The translations under genes were made by a program, and so were the position numbers. A stretch of DNA of 64,000 nucleotides from Gigaspora rosea. Lineage: Eukaryota > Glomeromycota > Glomeromycetes > Diversisporales > Gigasporaceae. The DNA lies in contig QKWP01000353.1 in the NCBI GenBank assembly GCA_003550325.1, positions 127,899-191,898 on the forward strand. Reading direction: 5' to 3'. The notes under the pieces were generated by a model. That model was not told where the DNA came from. It did no database searches and was given only the letters and a program-made list of their open reading frames with translations. Each line of letters starts with the position of its first letter. The stretch's first letter is position 1. Shown here in pieces: positions 21,433 to 32,979 of the stretch.

Positions 21433-21860
21433 TTACGATAAATATTTAAGCACATTATTTATTTATTGATTTATATATACATATACATATAAATATATAT
21501 ATATTTTATTTATTTTATTTTTTTTTTTGGATTTTTTTTTTTTTTTTTTGAAACGTTTTATGCTTAATGAAGTATCGAATTTAGAAGTTTTTATTGAGTT
21601 ACTAGTACGTACGTAACGATAAATATTTAAGTGCATCTTTAAACTGTTTATTACTTTTTTCTTTTTTATTTTTTTTTTTTTCAACGTTTGAATGTTAATA
21701 AAGTACCGAATAAAAAATTTTTACTTGAGAAACTTTTAGTACAAACATAACGATAAATATTTAATGACATTTTTTATTTATTTTAAAAGCTACATTTTAA
21801 TTCTATGAAATTTTTGCCTCTCATTGTAACTATGTACCGAAAAAATACTTATAATTGAAA
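21433..21860. repeat. diverged T-rich tandem repeat, about 3 units
   Basis: ACGATAAATATTTAA recurs at about 21437, 21617 and 21750. Each copy is followed by a T-rich stretch, then AACGTTT and TTAATAAAGTACCGAAT-like words. The lysine-rich frame read from this T-rich sequence is not a gene. Confidence 0.65.
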
Positions 21861-22189
21861 TGTGTTAATTGAGGTTTATTTTTTCATTTTATTTTTACGA
21901 CTTGTGACGGTGCTAAGGGTGGTGTGATCCATTTTATCCAATTGGAGATGGTATTCATACATCCAATCATAACTTGGGTGAGAAATTAGGGCTCACCGCA
22001 AGTTATATAGAGTATTTACAAAATTATGTAATGATATATTCACATAAAAGGCAAAGAAATAAAAGAAGTCTTTTTACTTTCTGAAAAGAAAACTGTAAAA
22101 GCGTTATTTTAATCTAATTTATACAAATTCTGGCCGCAGCTGTAATGTAAAGTAATTAGTAATGATTATATTTTTCTAAAACATTAAAT
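21861..22189. other. intergenic with small hairpin
   Basis: AACTTGGGTGAG and CTCACCGCAAGTT (21968-22006) can pair. No gene seen. Confidence 0.4.
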
Positions 22190-22480
22190 TCAATTTCGTG
22201 CAAATTCTTTCCATTCTTTTCGAATTGATGATAATGGTGATATTCGTTTACTATTTGGGAGAGCAGTTGAACTTTATAATGGGTATTTTGTGATATAACG
22301 AGTATAGATAAAGTTCAAAGGCAAAAACGAGTAAATATTGCAGTAAAAATGGGGCTTGTAACCATTGAATATATAGAATGATCTGCCGAATATTTTGGCT
22401 AGAAAATTAAAGAAGGTATTCGTAAAGCAACAAATCGCCTTGATGATATTTTACATCTTACAGAAAATGGATGACCTCTA
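22190..22480 (+). pseudogene. relic of unknown gene family, 5' part
   Basis: Forward frames give FHSFRIDDNGDIRLLFGRAV and, after breaks, IKEGIRKATNRLDDIL and LTENG. The same phrases occur, less decayed, on the minus strand at 52530-53105. Several stops and shifts are present. No domain recognised. Confidence 0.5.
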
Positions 22481-23072
22481 TGATTAATTTTTTGATGTTT
22501 AGTGATTGTGATTGCGATCATGCTAAAACCAGCAATTTATAATATGTGTAAAGCTCGCTTTATGATAAATTAGCCGGCGTTAGCAATCACAATTATTTAA
22601 TAATAAAAAAAAAATTAATCATAGGGCCCACAAAATTATAAAAAGCGCAATAATAAAATGGAAATATATATTTATTTATTATATTTAAAAATATTTTTAT
22701 TCAATAAATTCTATTCTTGTACATCATATATTATCTAATGTTATAATGATGAGGATGATAATGAATACATATAATATTTAAAACATAAATTTAGGAATAA
22801 ATTGAGATTGAACCTTATAATATTTTTTGTAATATGTAAAATATATTTATCTAAACTTATAAATTTTGCATAGATAATACATGTATTATTTTGATCGTAA
22901 AAACAAATTGAACTAGTATAATCAATCTTTTTTCAATATATTTTTTTGATTATTACGTATTAAAGAATTTGCTTAATTTATTAAAACAAAATTACATACT
23001 TAATAATCCCACGACAAAAAGCTTAATTTAACAAATAGATAGTAATAATCCTAAATAATTAAACTTAATTTA

Positions 23073-25229
23073 TTAATAAATACATAGTGTTAATTGATCA
23101 TCCGAAACTTCTATATTAACAGCGGTTTTACTAGTTTTCAGTTTTGAAAGGCTTTTGTTAATATCAGTCATATTATATGGTTTACTTGTATATATGTCTT
23201 TTAAGTTTTCCTTGATTATTGGCAATTTTTTATTAACCTCATCACTATCTAAAAACTGTCTTTTAATTTTATTTTTGATTTCACTTTCAATAATATTTAA
23301 TGATTTATCCCTTCCAATATTATTTAACCTTTTATTCTTTCTAAAAATAGTTGACCATTTATTCAGTTTAATAATTATTTTTCTAAACATTGGACACTTT
23401 TTACACTTTTTAATTTTGTTTTCAGCTTCACATCCTTTAATTTTGTTTTCAGCTTCACATCCAATAATATTTATCCATTCATTAAGTTTAATAATTATTT
23501 CACTAGATGTTGGACGTTTTCTCGGATTCGAATCCATGCATTGGTTTGCTAATTCAATATAACAATCAGGAATTCCTAATCCAAATTTTGGCCGTAGTCC
23601 TTTACAAATTTTTGTTACGAGGTCGATGTCAAATTTATAATTATTAAAAGGCCTTTGACCAGTTGTTATTTCTACCATGATTATTCCGAATGAATAAATA
23701 TCGGAAGCTTGAGTATATTGTAGTTTTTGAAAGAGCTCCGGTGCAATATAAGGTAAAACTCCATGAATACGATCTTCTTGTTCCTTTTCATCAAGCGGTT
23801 TTGACAATCCTAGATCGGTAATATATGCTTCATAATCTTCTTTCAGCAGAATGTTTCCAGGATGAATATCTCGATGTAAATACCCTTTAGAATGAATACG
23901 ATCAAGATTGGATATAATATCACGGAGTATCTTTAATTTGAGTTTCCATTTAAATTTAAAGATATCTGTAAGGTTTTTGCTCAATGAACCATATTTTGCA
24001 TAACTAAGCACTAAAATGTAATCTTTTGTTTTTTCATCTCTTGATATTCCTAAATATTGATTAAACTATGGCAAGCCTTCAACTAAAAACAAATAAATTA
24101 ATATATTTTACCAGATGTAATTTTTAAAAATCAAAAAAATATTCAAAAATATTAATATGATACCTCTTTTATAAATGGCTCTCTATTTTTATTTGAATCT
24201 TTTACAAGCTTAATTGCTACTTCTTCATATGATCCAGAATTATTTAAATATTTTGTTTTGAAAACGGTAGAAAAGGCTCCTTTACCTATTTCTTCAACAT
24301 TTTCAAAATTTTCAAATGGTATCCAATGAAAATACTCTTGTTTTTTGGTAGTAGAAGATTGTTCAGTAATAGCTGATTTTAAATACCATTCAAAAGCAAT
24401 ATCAATATTCTTTTTAACAATAAGTCCTTTTTGATAAAATTCGCCAACATAGTACATTCCATCAGCGAATCCCATCTCTGCTGATTTTTTATAATACTCG
24501 AATGCTTTACATTCATCTTTTATTACTCCAATTCCATAATGATAATATAATCCTACATTATACATCCCAATGTTATCCCCCATATCAGCAGATTTTTTAT
24601 AATATTCGAATGCTTTATATTCATCTTTTTTAACTCCAATTCCATAATCATAGAAATAGCCGACATCAAGTGTTCCAAGAACATCACCCATATCAGCAGA
24701 TTTTTGATAATATTCGAACGCCTTAATGTTCATTTTTTTCGACTCCGATTCCACATTGATAACAACCTCCAGCTAGTCTTATTCCTTTAACATTTCCCAT
24801 CTTCACAGACTTTAGATAATATTCGAATGCTTTCTTCCCGTCCTCTTCTACTCCAATTCCATAACCATAACATTCACCGAGTGCAAATATATCACCCATT
24901 TTTACTGCTTTTTGATAATATGTGTGTGCTTTACGTTTATTTGTTTCAACTCCGATTCCATAATGATAACAGTATCCAACATTACACCTTCCAGCAGCGT
25001 CTCCCATCTCTGCAGATTTTTGGTAATAAACAAATGCTTTACATAAATCCCTTTCAACTCCGATTCCAAGATAATAACAATTTCCAACATTACATGTTCC
25101 AGCGGCGTTCCCCATCTCGTCTTCTTTACGATATAATTCAAACGTCTTACGTTCATCCTTCTCTATGCTAATACCCTTTTGATAATTATCAGCAAGCTTA
25201 TTACTTTCTGACGATGTCAATTGGCCCAT
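23073..25229 (-). pseudogene. Sel1-repeat protein kinase, copy A (two frameshifts)
   Basis: Two exons, 25229-24164 and 24082-23073, with an 81-bp intron (GTATCA...TTTTTAG). The protein begins MGQLTSSESN, has about eight Sel1 repeats of about 36 residues (GIGVxKDExKAFEYYxKSAxMG), a linker EYFHWIPFENFENVEE, then a kinase domain: IGKGAFSTVF, VAIKL, HRDIHPGNILL, DLG in place of DFG, and APEL. A charged tail ends QLTLCIY. Compared with copy B it has one extra T near 24727 (after VEKNEH) and one missing base near 24062 (after KACHSL), so the 691-residue frame is broken twice. Both lie in short homopolymers, so consensus error is possible. Sel1 repeats usually mediate protein contacts; signalling is inferred. 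The tail has a 9-residue duplication GCEAENKIK. Confidence 0.85.
23410..23463. repeat. 27-bp tandem duplication in kinase tail
   Basis: TTTAATTTTGTTTTCAGCTT begins both 27-bp copies. They encode GCEAENKIK twice in copy A, while copy B has the unit once. Confidence 0.9.
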
Positions 25230-25497
25230 GTTGAAGTTTTAAAAACGAAAAATTATCGTTTGTCAATTTGATATTTTTCTTTTTAAAAGGATTTAAGGTT
25301 CAAACTATGAATTTTTTTTAAGTAATAAAATTATACAATTATATCAATTCGCATACCGATACGAATTGAATTTTACACAAAATCATATGGATCATACGGA
25401 TTACACGAAATTTGACTTGAATAGTAGATTAGAGTGTCACAATGGGGTTCCACACGGGCTAATTAGTCAAATGTCGTTACACAGCTCATACAGGGGA

Positions 25498-26179
25498 CTG
25501 GGACCCGTAAAATTTTTGATATAAAATTTTCTAAAATTTCAAGTATCAACTCAAGTTTTCTAAAATTATCAACTTTAACTAAAATTTTCTAAAAATTTCT
25601 ATAATGTATTAATTATAGTATGTGTTACGTAGGATGTGAGGGTTGAATTTCAGAATTTGTATTTCAGAATTTTACAATTTTAGCCTTCATTAGCAACAAA
25701 CTCCATAATGCGGCCCTGCGAGTAGATGCAAAAATCATCGATTTGCCTATCCCTAGCTATATGCATTATTTTTATAAAAATTTTATTCAAACTTATTTAA
25801 CTTTTAAGACATACAGTACATGACTATTTTTATTAGATATTGATGCCGTGATCTAGAAACATAAATTTATGTGACTTAGTGCGATTTAATTCCTAATCAT
25901 TTTTATATTTGATTAAATATTCTTCAAAACAATTAGCAAAACTAAAATGCTGATTCATTGAAAATTCTATAATGTTGCATTTTAACAAAAAAAGAATGAA
26001 CTTATAAAATTTTTCTAAATTTATCTAAAATTTGTTAAATTAAATCAAAATTTATATAAAATTATTAAATTTGAACCTAAGTTTATCTAAAATTTATTAA
26101 ATTTAAACTAATTTTGCCTAAATTTTTTGTTATCAGAAAAAATTTTGAGTTTTTAAAACTAAAATTTTACGGGTCCCAG
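25498..26179. mobile_element. 682-bp MITE with 7-bp duplication
   Basis: The ends are CTGGGACCCGTAAAATTTT in inverted orientation, flanked by identical CAGGGGA at 25491-25497 and 26180-26186. The interior is nearly pure AT with recurring TTCTAAAATTT words and no ORF. It sits just upstream of Sel1-kinase copy A, and the corresponding site at copy B lacks it. The 7-bp duplication suggests a P-like or unusual hAT-like mechanism (inference). Confidence 0.8.
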
Positions 26180-26186
26180 CAGGGGA

Positions 26187-26470
26187 TCACCAAAGTGCGG
26201 GTCGGGATACGTCGGTGTGCATCGGAATCATTTTCGGCTGGATCGGAATTGATCAACTTTGCCTTAGATCATAAAAAATTTACTAATGAAATCATATCCA
26301 TTCATTAAGTATATAATGCCCAGCTGATAATTTTGCTATAAAATCTGTTAACTGCTAGGGTCAAACGCCGACCTAGATCGACGCATATGATCCGGAATTT
26401 TGGTGATCCTCCTGTAATATTCGTCGTTACACATTGATCATTTTTTTATGGGCTTGAATTTTAGAAGATA
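26187..26470. repeat. duplicated upstream block, second copy
   Basis: Contains GATCAACTTTG, ATTCATTAAGTA and AAACGCCGACCTAGATCGAC, matching 20220-20400. The open frame at 26114-26308 crosses the MITE end and is not a gene. Confidence 0.5.
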
Positions 26471-26479
26471 GTTGCTCAC

Positions 26480-26818
26480 CCACAAAAAATTTTCCGGTAT
26501 GTGGCTTTTTTGTGGCACAAAACAATCAAATTTTGAGATCAGGTGTAATGTGAAAATCAAAACAATCAAACGAATAAAGCGAAAGAATTAAAGTAATAAA
26601 TCGTGTGGTTAGGGTTTGGGTTAGACGCTTGGTTAGAGCGCTATTAATACCAAAATTTTGCAAGGAGTTTTTTTGTTAATGCGCAGTAGACATTTCATAG
26701 AAAATCTTCAGAGTTATTAGTGATTTTTTATGAAAAACGCGATTTTTACGTTACACCTGATCCTAAAATTCAATTGGTTTGCGCCACAAAAGTCACATGA
26801 CCGGAAAATTTTTTGTGG
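26480..26818. mobile_element. 339-bp inverted-repeat MITE
   Basis: An imperfect inverted repeat of about 70 bp starts CCACAAAAAATTTTCCGGT and includes GATCAGGTGTAA. No target duplication is evident. The interior is short and non-coding. Confidence 0.7.
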
Positions 26819-27594
26819 ATTTACAAAAAATCATATTATCATACGGATTACACAAAACTAGGGCTGTTAATCGGTCCGTCCGGTCCGTCCTGGTTAAAAG
26901 ACTGTTCAGTCTTTTACAGTTAAAAACCGGACTGACTGCGGTCAAGGACCGAATAGGACCGAATAGAGCTTGGACGGACCGATGATCATATAATACTTTA
27001 TTGCTATAACATGAAATTAAGCTTTGTTATCCAAGCTCAAATAGAAAGAGAGAGAGCTGAAGAAGAGTTGTTAGTATAAAGAATTTCAATACTTTTACAA
27101 TAAGCTTTTCAAATTTATAATATTTGCAAGAGAGCAATAATTAATACGTTTGATAATTTTAGTCATACATAAATTATAGATTAGAAAATAATATAATATA
27201 TTAATATAGCAAAATAACATCATTTAATTAACTTCGTAAATATGAACATTATAGTTAAAATCAGTTAAAAAGATATTTTGTCACTTTTAACCACTTAACA
27301 CTCGATAATTTGATTGAATAATATAATCATAATTTGTTACGACAATTGTTCAATCTTTTACAGATTCAAGACAAGAATTGTCTTAATATATGAAAGTATT
27401 AAAGTAAATTAACAATGTTACTTGCATAGAAAAAAAATTTATTAATAATATAATATTGTTAGCATTTACATGCCTGTCAAATACTTAAAATTTATAAACC
27501 TACAAATTTAATAAAACAAAATATAAAAATAATGTATACTACAAGTTAGTGATTGGGTCGTAATTCAAATCATGAATGTAGTAATGTAATAATT

Positions 27595-28130
27595 ATTTAC
27601 TACAAAAAGTAGAATTGTAATAATATTTACTACATGTAGTAAATATTATTATATATAATTTTTATTACCACAAGTAGTAAATATTACTACATGTAGTATT
27701 TATTACTACATGTAGTAAATATTACTACATGTAGAATTTATTACCACAAGTAGTAAATATTACTACATGTAGTATTTATTACTACATGTAGTATTTATTA
27801 CTACATGTAGCATTTAATATTACTACATGTAGAATTTATTACCACAAGTAGTAAATATTACTACATGTGGTATTTATTACTACATGTAGTATTTATTACT
27901 ACATGTAGTATTTACTACTACATGTAGTATTTATTACTAAATATAAAAATTATTATTATAAATAAATACGCTATATTTTATTATTATTATTATTTTTTTT
28001 AAGTTTCTTCAGGCATCACTAATTACTACATATTACTACATATAGTAAGTAATACTACATTACTACATATTACTACATGTAGTTAATAAGTAATTATTAC
28101 AATTACGGCTTTAAAAAAAGACTATGTAGT
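27595..28130. repeat. array of ACTACATGTAGT palindromes
   Basis: The perfect palindrome ACTACATGTAGT and close variants occur about a dozen times at about 23-bp spacing, alternating with TACCACAAGTAGTA. A higher-order unit starting GAATTTATTACCACAAG appears more than once. The array sits in the 3' flank of the hAT transposase remnant. Confidence 0.9.
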
Positions 28131-28338
28131 AATATATGTAGTAAATATAATTGTAGTAATTAGCCATTTACGATGCCAATCATCGGGTTATTTACAAATT
28201 AAAATCAAAAAAATTTTTAATCGGTAAAATGTTATAATATAAAAGTTTTATAAAGATTTTATAAGCACAATAAAATTATATACGTATATAAAAAAAAAAT
28301 CTGCTAGCATGAAACAAAAAATTTTATAAAATTAAAAT

Positions 28339-28479
28339 TTAAAATGGTAAGTCTTCAGTAAACCAAGATTTTAAGCACAAAACAGCCCGAACAGTTTCAT
28401 TATCAAGAGAATTTCGTGATTTAGTAACTGTTAATCCAGCTAAACTAAAAAGTTGTTCACATGGAACACTAGTACCCGA
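28339..28479 (-). pseudogene. hAT transposase C-terminal dimerisation region
   Basis: The minus-strand frame contains SVPCEQLFSLAGLTVTKSRN followed by LDNETVRAVLCLKSWF and ends EDLPF plus TAA. This is the conserved hAT C-terminal dimerisation motif (consensus SVPSERLFS.AG....). Only 46 codons remain; the upstream part is replaced by unrelated repeats. Confidence 0.85.
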
Positions 28480-28505
28480 CATTTTTTATTAGTGCTCCAA
28501 GACCG

Positions 28506-28696
28506 GTTTAGACTAGAGTTGCAGGTGAAACTAATCTTCAATGGTGCACCGATGGTGCACCAGGTGAAACTGGTAAAACTGGTGCACCGATGATGAACTA
28601 AAGTTATAGATGAAACTAATCTTCAATGATGCACCAATGGTGCACCAGGTGTAACTGGTGAAATTAATTAGTTTCACCAACAACTCTAGTTTGGAC
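28506..28696. mobile_element. 191-bp MITE
   Basis: The inverted ends share ACTAGAGTTG and GGTGAAACTAAT. The interior has direct repeats of AATGGTGCACC. A motif upstream, ATTAGTGCTCCAAG, recurs as ATTAGTGCACCAAG near 44312, hinting at a related element there. Confidence 0.6.
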
Positions 28697-29330
28697 ACTC
28701 ATTTTTGTATTTTCGGCTTTTTTCAACAGCCTGAAATAAGATTGACTCAGGCAGCAATTAAAAAATGTGCGTGGCATTCATAGGCAGAAGCTTGCCTGAT
28801 TGGTTAACTGACCAGCTAATTAATACTAATTTAAAAATTACTTTACATGAATAAAAGTCATTTTTAGCTTCAAAAGGATGCTAAAAAGTTAACTTTAAAA
28901 ATAAGATCTAATAAAGATTTTTATTGTTTAGTAACGATTTTACATAAGCAATGCTTTCCAACATCATATAATTGGATAATATTAATGTGCAGATCTAAAA
29001 TCAATCCAATAAACCGAATTCCTTCCTATAATGAACATCAAAGCAATATGAACACAGTGTCAAAAATACTTATTGGAAAAGTTATTATTGTATTAAATAA
29101 GTAACTGCGCGACGTTATCACGCAAAACCAGGAACGGAAAGTGGATTTTCAGCGAGTTACAGGTTAAACCAGTTTTGCATAAGGTTCTGGTTTTTTTTTG
29201 CGATACAGTAGATCAAAGTCCCATACAAATATAGAAATACATTCAAAAGTCACAAGGATAGATTAACCAATCAGATACAAAAGAGACACAGCATTTTAAA
29301 TGCCTGTAAACCATACACTACGTACTTTGT
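28697..29330. other. intergenic with hairpin at 29120-29202
   Basis: CGCAAAACCAGGAAC and an inverted AACCAGAACC/CGCAAAA copy can pair over about 80 bp. No gene seen. Confidence 0.4.
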
Positions 29331-29331
29331 A

Positions 29332-29592
29332 CTCCGTTCCTGGTAAAGACAGTATATCTTTTTTAAAATGTTTATTTAATTAATGAATATTTCTATCTTA
29401 TATAAAATAATTAATTCATATAAATTATTTTAGCAGTCGAAAAAGAGCACTGAGTACTCAGCGTTATGAAATCCGAGATTCGTTAGTTTTAACGTTAATA
29501 AACCTTTATTCCTAATCATTGTAATTATTTATCATTGCAATAATAAGCACGCCTTGTTACAAAAAAATGGTGTGATTAATTTTGGAACGGAA
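29332..29592. mobile_element. Stowaway-like mariner MITE
   Basis: Left end CTCCGTTCC and right end GGAACGGAA are each flanked by TA (29330-29331, 29593-29594). The CTCC.TCC start and TA target match Tc1/mariner MITEs of the Stowaway type. A 90-bp segment inside (29370-29460) recurs in direct orientation at 29695-29775, so a second truncated copy may lie to the right. Confidence 0.5.
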
Positions 29593-29599
29593 TACAGTA

Positions 29600-32500
29600 G
29601 TATCTTCAGAAAATTAGCTATTTTTCAAACAAAGCAATTTAAATGCAAAGTCTAAGTAATATTACTGTAAATAAAAAATATGTTTCTTTTATAATATTAA
29701 ATAAATATTTTCTAAATAAATTAGTTCATATACATTATTTCATTGGTTTGAAAAAGAGCACTAAGTATTCAAATTAATCACATGACTTATTTCAGTATCC
29801 ACCAGTGCTGAAATACACATGTGGCACATTCTATTTATTAGTGTTAAAACTTATAATATTGGATTTTTATATATGTTGCAATTGATAATAATAGTGTATT
29901 TTTAGAATCGATTGCAAATTTTGCAAATATTGACATTGTATCTTCATTAATAAAATCACAACATGCTATATACTTACTGGTCATTTTTATATGATCTTAT
30001 ACCGAATCTAATTTGCCTTAATCTAATTTGACTTAATCTAATTCTAATTTACTTAATCTAATTTGACTTATCTAATTTGACTTAGGATATAGTATTATTA
30101 TTCATTTGAGTCACATAAAAAATCGGTACAAGAATATTTAATCGACTTAAATCTAAAAGCAGGATCTTAAGCCAATCATGATTAAACTTGTGATTATTTA
30201 TTAACAACCCGTATAATGAAAAGTAAAATAAAACATCCATACATGATGATTAAATAAACTTATAGATCCATATATCTGTATATTTTTAGTTTAATTAAAC
30301 TTTTTCCGTACATTTCATAATCTCAATAAGGACGATCTAAACTATCTTAATAACTGCTAACCTAAAGTCAATAAGAATTTTTTTTATTTTAATTATACGA
30401 ATCCAATATTTTACTGAAATTAACAAAACGCCGATCATAACGAACTTTCATGATTATTAGTATCTGATATCTAAACAAATTCAACTATTCCTTAATGTTA
30501 ATATGTATTCCAGACAAATTTGCCTGGAATATGGTATGATAAATATTCAGGACCGACAAACCAAAATATTGTAAGCATTATTGTACCTTAATTATTGAAA
30601 TGAAAGTGTATTCTATTATCGGGGGGTTTTTTTAGATTGGGAATTGTCGATGATAAACTCAACTTTCATAATTTTTATTAAATAACAATTATTACGTAAT
30701 TTTATAATAAAAAATCAAATTCTCAGAGAGCTTACCTACTGCAGTTAATGTACTAAAACAAGAACTTCTTATATTAAAATTGTTGCTCAAAAATTTTTAG
30801 ATCTTTAGGCTAAAAAAAATTAAAGGCATGCCCGAAGATTTTTTTTTTTTTTGTCCAGAATAGAGATTAACCGGTTTAAAAATTTTTAGATTGAATTAAA
30901 TGCCTAAGAATTACATATTGAAATCGATTTAAAAACATTCACTGATTGATAATTATACATAAAAGCCGGAGATATAGTTATCTTAAATTGCTTAAAAAAG
31001 AGTAATGCTATATCGATATCAAAAATTGATACTTCGATAATTGTTTATTTTTCAGTCAAATCACTGCTTCATAGTCGCGACCCCGTTTGATCGCTCTATT
31101 CATTACCGAAATGTAATTTCTGAAATTCGGAAAAATTAATACGCGTATTCAAATTTGCAAAATTAAGATACAAACCGCAATAATAATGATAATAATAATA
31201 ATAATAATAATAAGCTGCAGAAAAAATTCAAAAAGAAAGTTAAAAAGTAAAAGATATTCCTAAAAAGTTGTTTTGTCCCATAAACTACATTTTTAAATAG
31301 ATAGGCAAATTTTAATTACTACTAAATAATCCGATTTGAATGCATAACTTGATAAATATCGCGTCAAAATAATTTTATGTGATACTATAGGAATGATGGA
31401 GAATAGAATTTTAGGTTAGAAGCATAAGAAGAAGTTCAACAAAAATTCATATTGTGTGAAAATTTGGTCTTCATATTGGTATTAGCTAATTTAGCGATAA
31501 AATACATCAAATAAATCATGGTTGTTGAATATTTTAAACCGCTTTTCTATTTAACCATGTTGAATTACTTCGAATGACTACTCACCGAAACAGTATCATA
31601 TCAATCTCATTTATCAAAAAACTTTTTTAGATTCAAAAACGTGTTTTTTAAAACGGCAAATTTTATAAATTAAACATCCCTAAATGAATAAAGCATTAAA
31701 TCTAAACTCTGTAAATTGAACATGATAACAAATCAATCTCGTTTATCAAAAAATTTTTTAAAAAAGTATTTTACAAATATGAAGAAAGCAACTTCATAAA
31801 TTAGTCATTCCAAAAAAAAAATAAAATTAAGCATTTCCCAAATATAAATGACCCTTGTCGATCATCTATCACGCCAAAAAGCAAAATTCTCGAATAAACC
31901 TAATTATTTTGTTAAAAACAAAAATTTTCCAAACTTCTTTGATTTTCATTTATCTAATGTTGTATCTAGAAATATACAAGAATTAGCTATAAGTTTAGCC
32001 GATTAATATTGGGAATTTCTGTTGGCTATTTATGCCAATTACAAGAAATAATAATTTGCAATTATAAGTTATAAAAAGTTTTGAACTTCTAAAAATATTT
32101 CTAAACATCGAAACTGATCATATATTAAGAAATTTTCACTCAACATTTGAAAAATATATTACTATCCTTCCTAGTTACGATCCAAAAAATTCTTAATTAT
32201 GTATTTAAATTTAAAATTGACTATGATAAGACAGAATTGACTTGCAAAACAATCTTTTTTCTATAGATATTCTTACAATTATTAGAAACGATTTACTAAA
32301 AAAATATTTAAAAATAATTTTTTCAGTTCTATTTTCAAGTAAATTATAATGTACACTTGAACAATCAACATACGGAATATCTATTTTTTTTCAAATAAAA
32401 AATTAAAAATAAAAAAAAAACCAAAAACAAAGTATTTGGATGATAGTTATTCAATGTCTTTAGCTTCAAACCCTTCAAATTTTGTAATACCTTTTAATCA

Positions 32501-32975
32501 AGTCAACAGAATTTAAATTTTTTTATTTTTTTTATTTTTTATTTTATTTTTTTTATTTTTTATTTTTATTATTTGTTATTTTTTTTAAATCTACATTACT
32601 GTGCATCATATTTTTTGCTTTATTGGATGATTACAAGAATTCTCATTGGTAGAAATAAATAAAACCGAATTGATATATTATCAACCGGATATAAACTGGT
32701 TACTACTGATAGATTACCGTACAGAATATTAAAAATTTTGATTATATTAATTTTACTATTCATGTTAGTATGTTAGTATATTACGCGAAAAAAATATTCA
32801 AAATCCGGTTTTCTTGACAACATTCATGTTTGTGTGTATGCATAAGCAAGCCAATCAGAACGTTTTTAACGCGGACACATTATAGAGATTTAATAGTATA
32901 GATAAGTAAATACCAAAAATAAGCATGTTTATTTAGAGCTAAAAGTTATAATTCATTAACAAAATTTTGTATTAT
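29600..32975. other. long gene-free AT-rich stretch
   Basis: No open frame of interest. Minor repeats: TCTAATTTGACTTAA-type units at 30003-30083; an (AAT)n microsatellite at about 31186-31211; T/A homopolymer-rich tracts at 30840-30853 and 32517-32590. Degraded coding sequence cannot be excluded. Confidence 0.55.
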
Positions 32976-32979
32976 GCAG

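Larger units (their letters stand above)
22660..25480 (-). repeat. duplicated block A (pairs with 60510-63190)
   Basis: Sel1-kinase copy A plus about 400 bp downstream and 250 bp upstream matches the block around copy B in the same orientation. Shared non-coding words include TTGCATAGATAATA and AAAAGGATTTAA, and both upstream flanks end near GTGTCACAATGGG. Confidence 0.85.
26868..28480 (-). mobile_element. hAT transposon remnant
   Basis: The left end has GGGCTGTTAATCGGTCCGTC and repeated GGTCCGTCC/GGACCGA words, typical of hAT termini. A transposase C-terminus on the minus strand lies at 28339-28479. Between them are an AT-rich segment and the ACTACATGTAGT palindrome array. The right end and most of the transposase are missing, cut at 28480 next to a MITE. 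Extents are approximate. Confidence 0.5.

Noticed and set aside
21463-21684. Lysine-rich minus-strand frame
   Set aside because: Translation of T-homopolymer-rich tandem repeat.
23155-23562. Forward frame of 135 codons over the kinase tail
   Set aside because: Shadow of the minus-strand kinase gene; hydrophobic because it is complementary to lysine/asparagine codons.
24827-25171. Forward frame of 114 codons over the Sel1 region
   Set aside because: Shadow of the Sel1 repeats on the other strand.
27595-27950. CRISPR-like regularly spaced palindromes
   Set aside because: The intervening sequence is itself repeated and AT-rich, with no unique spacers or cas genes.
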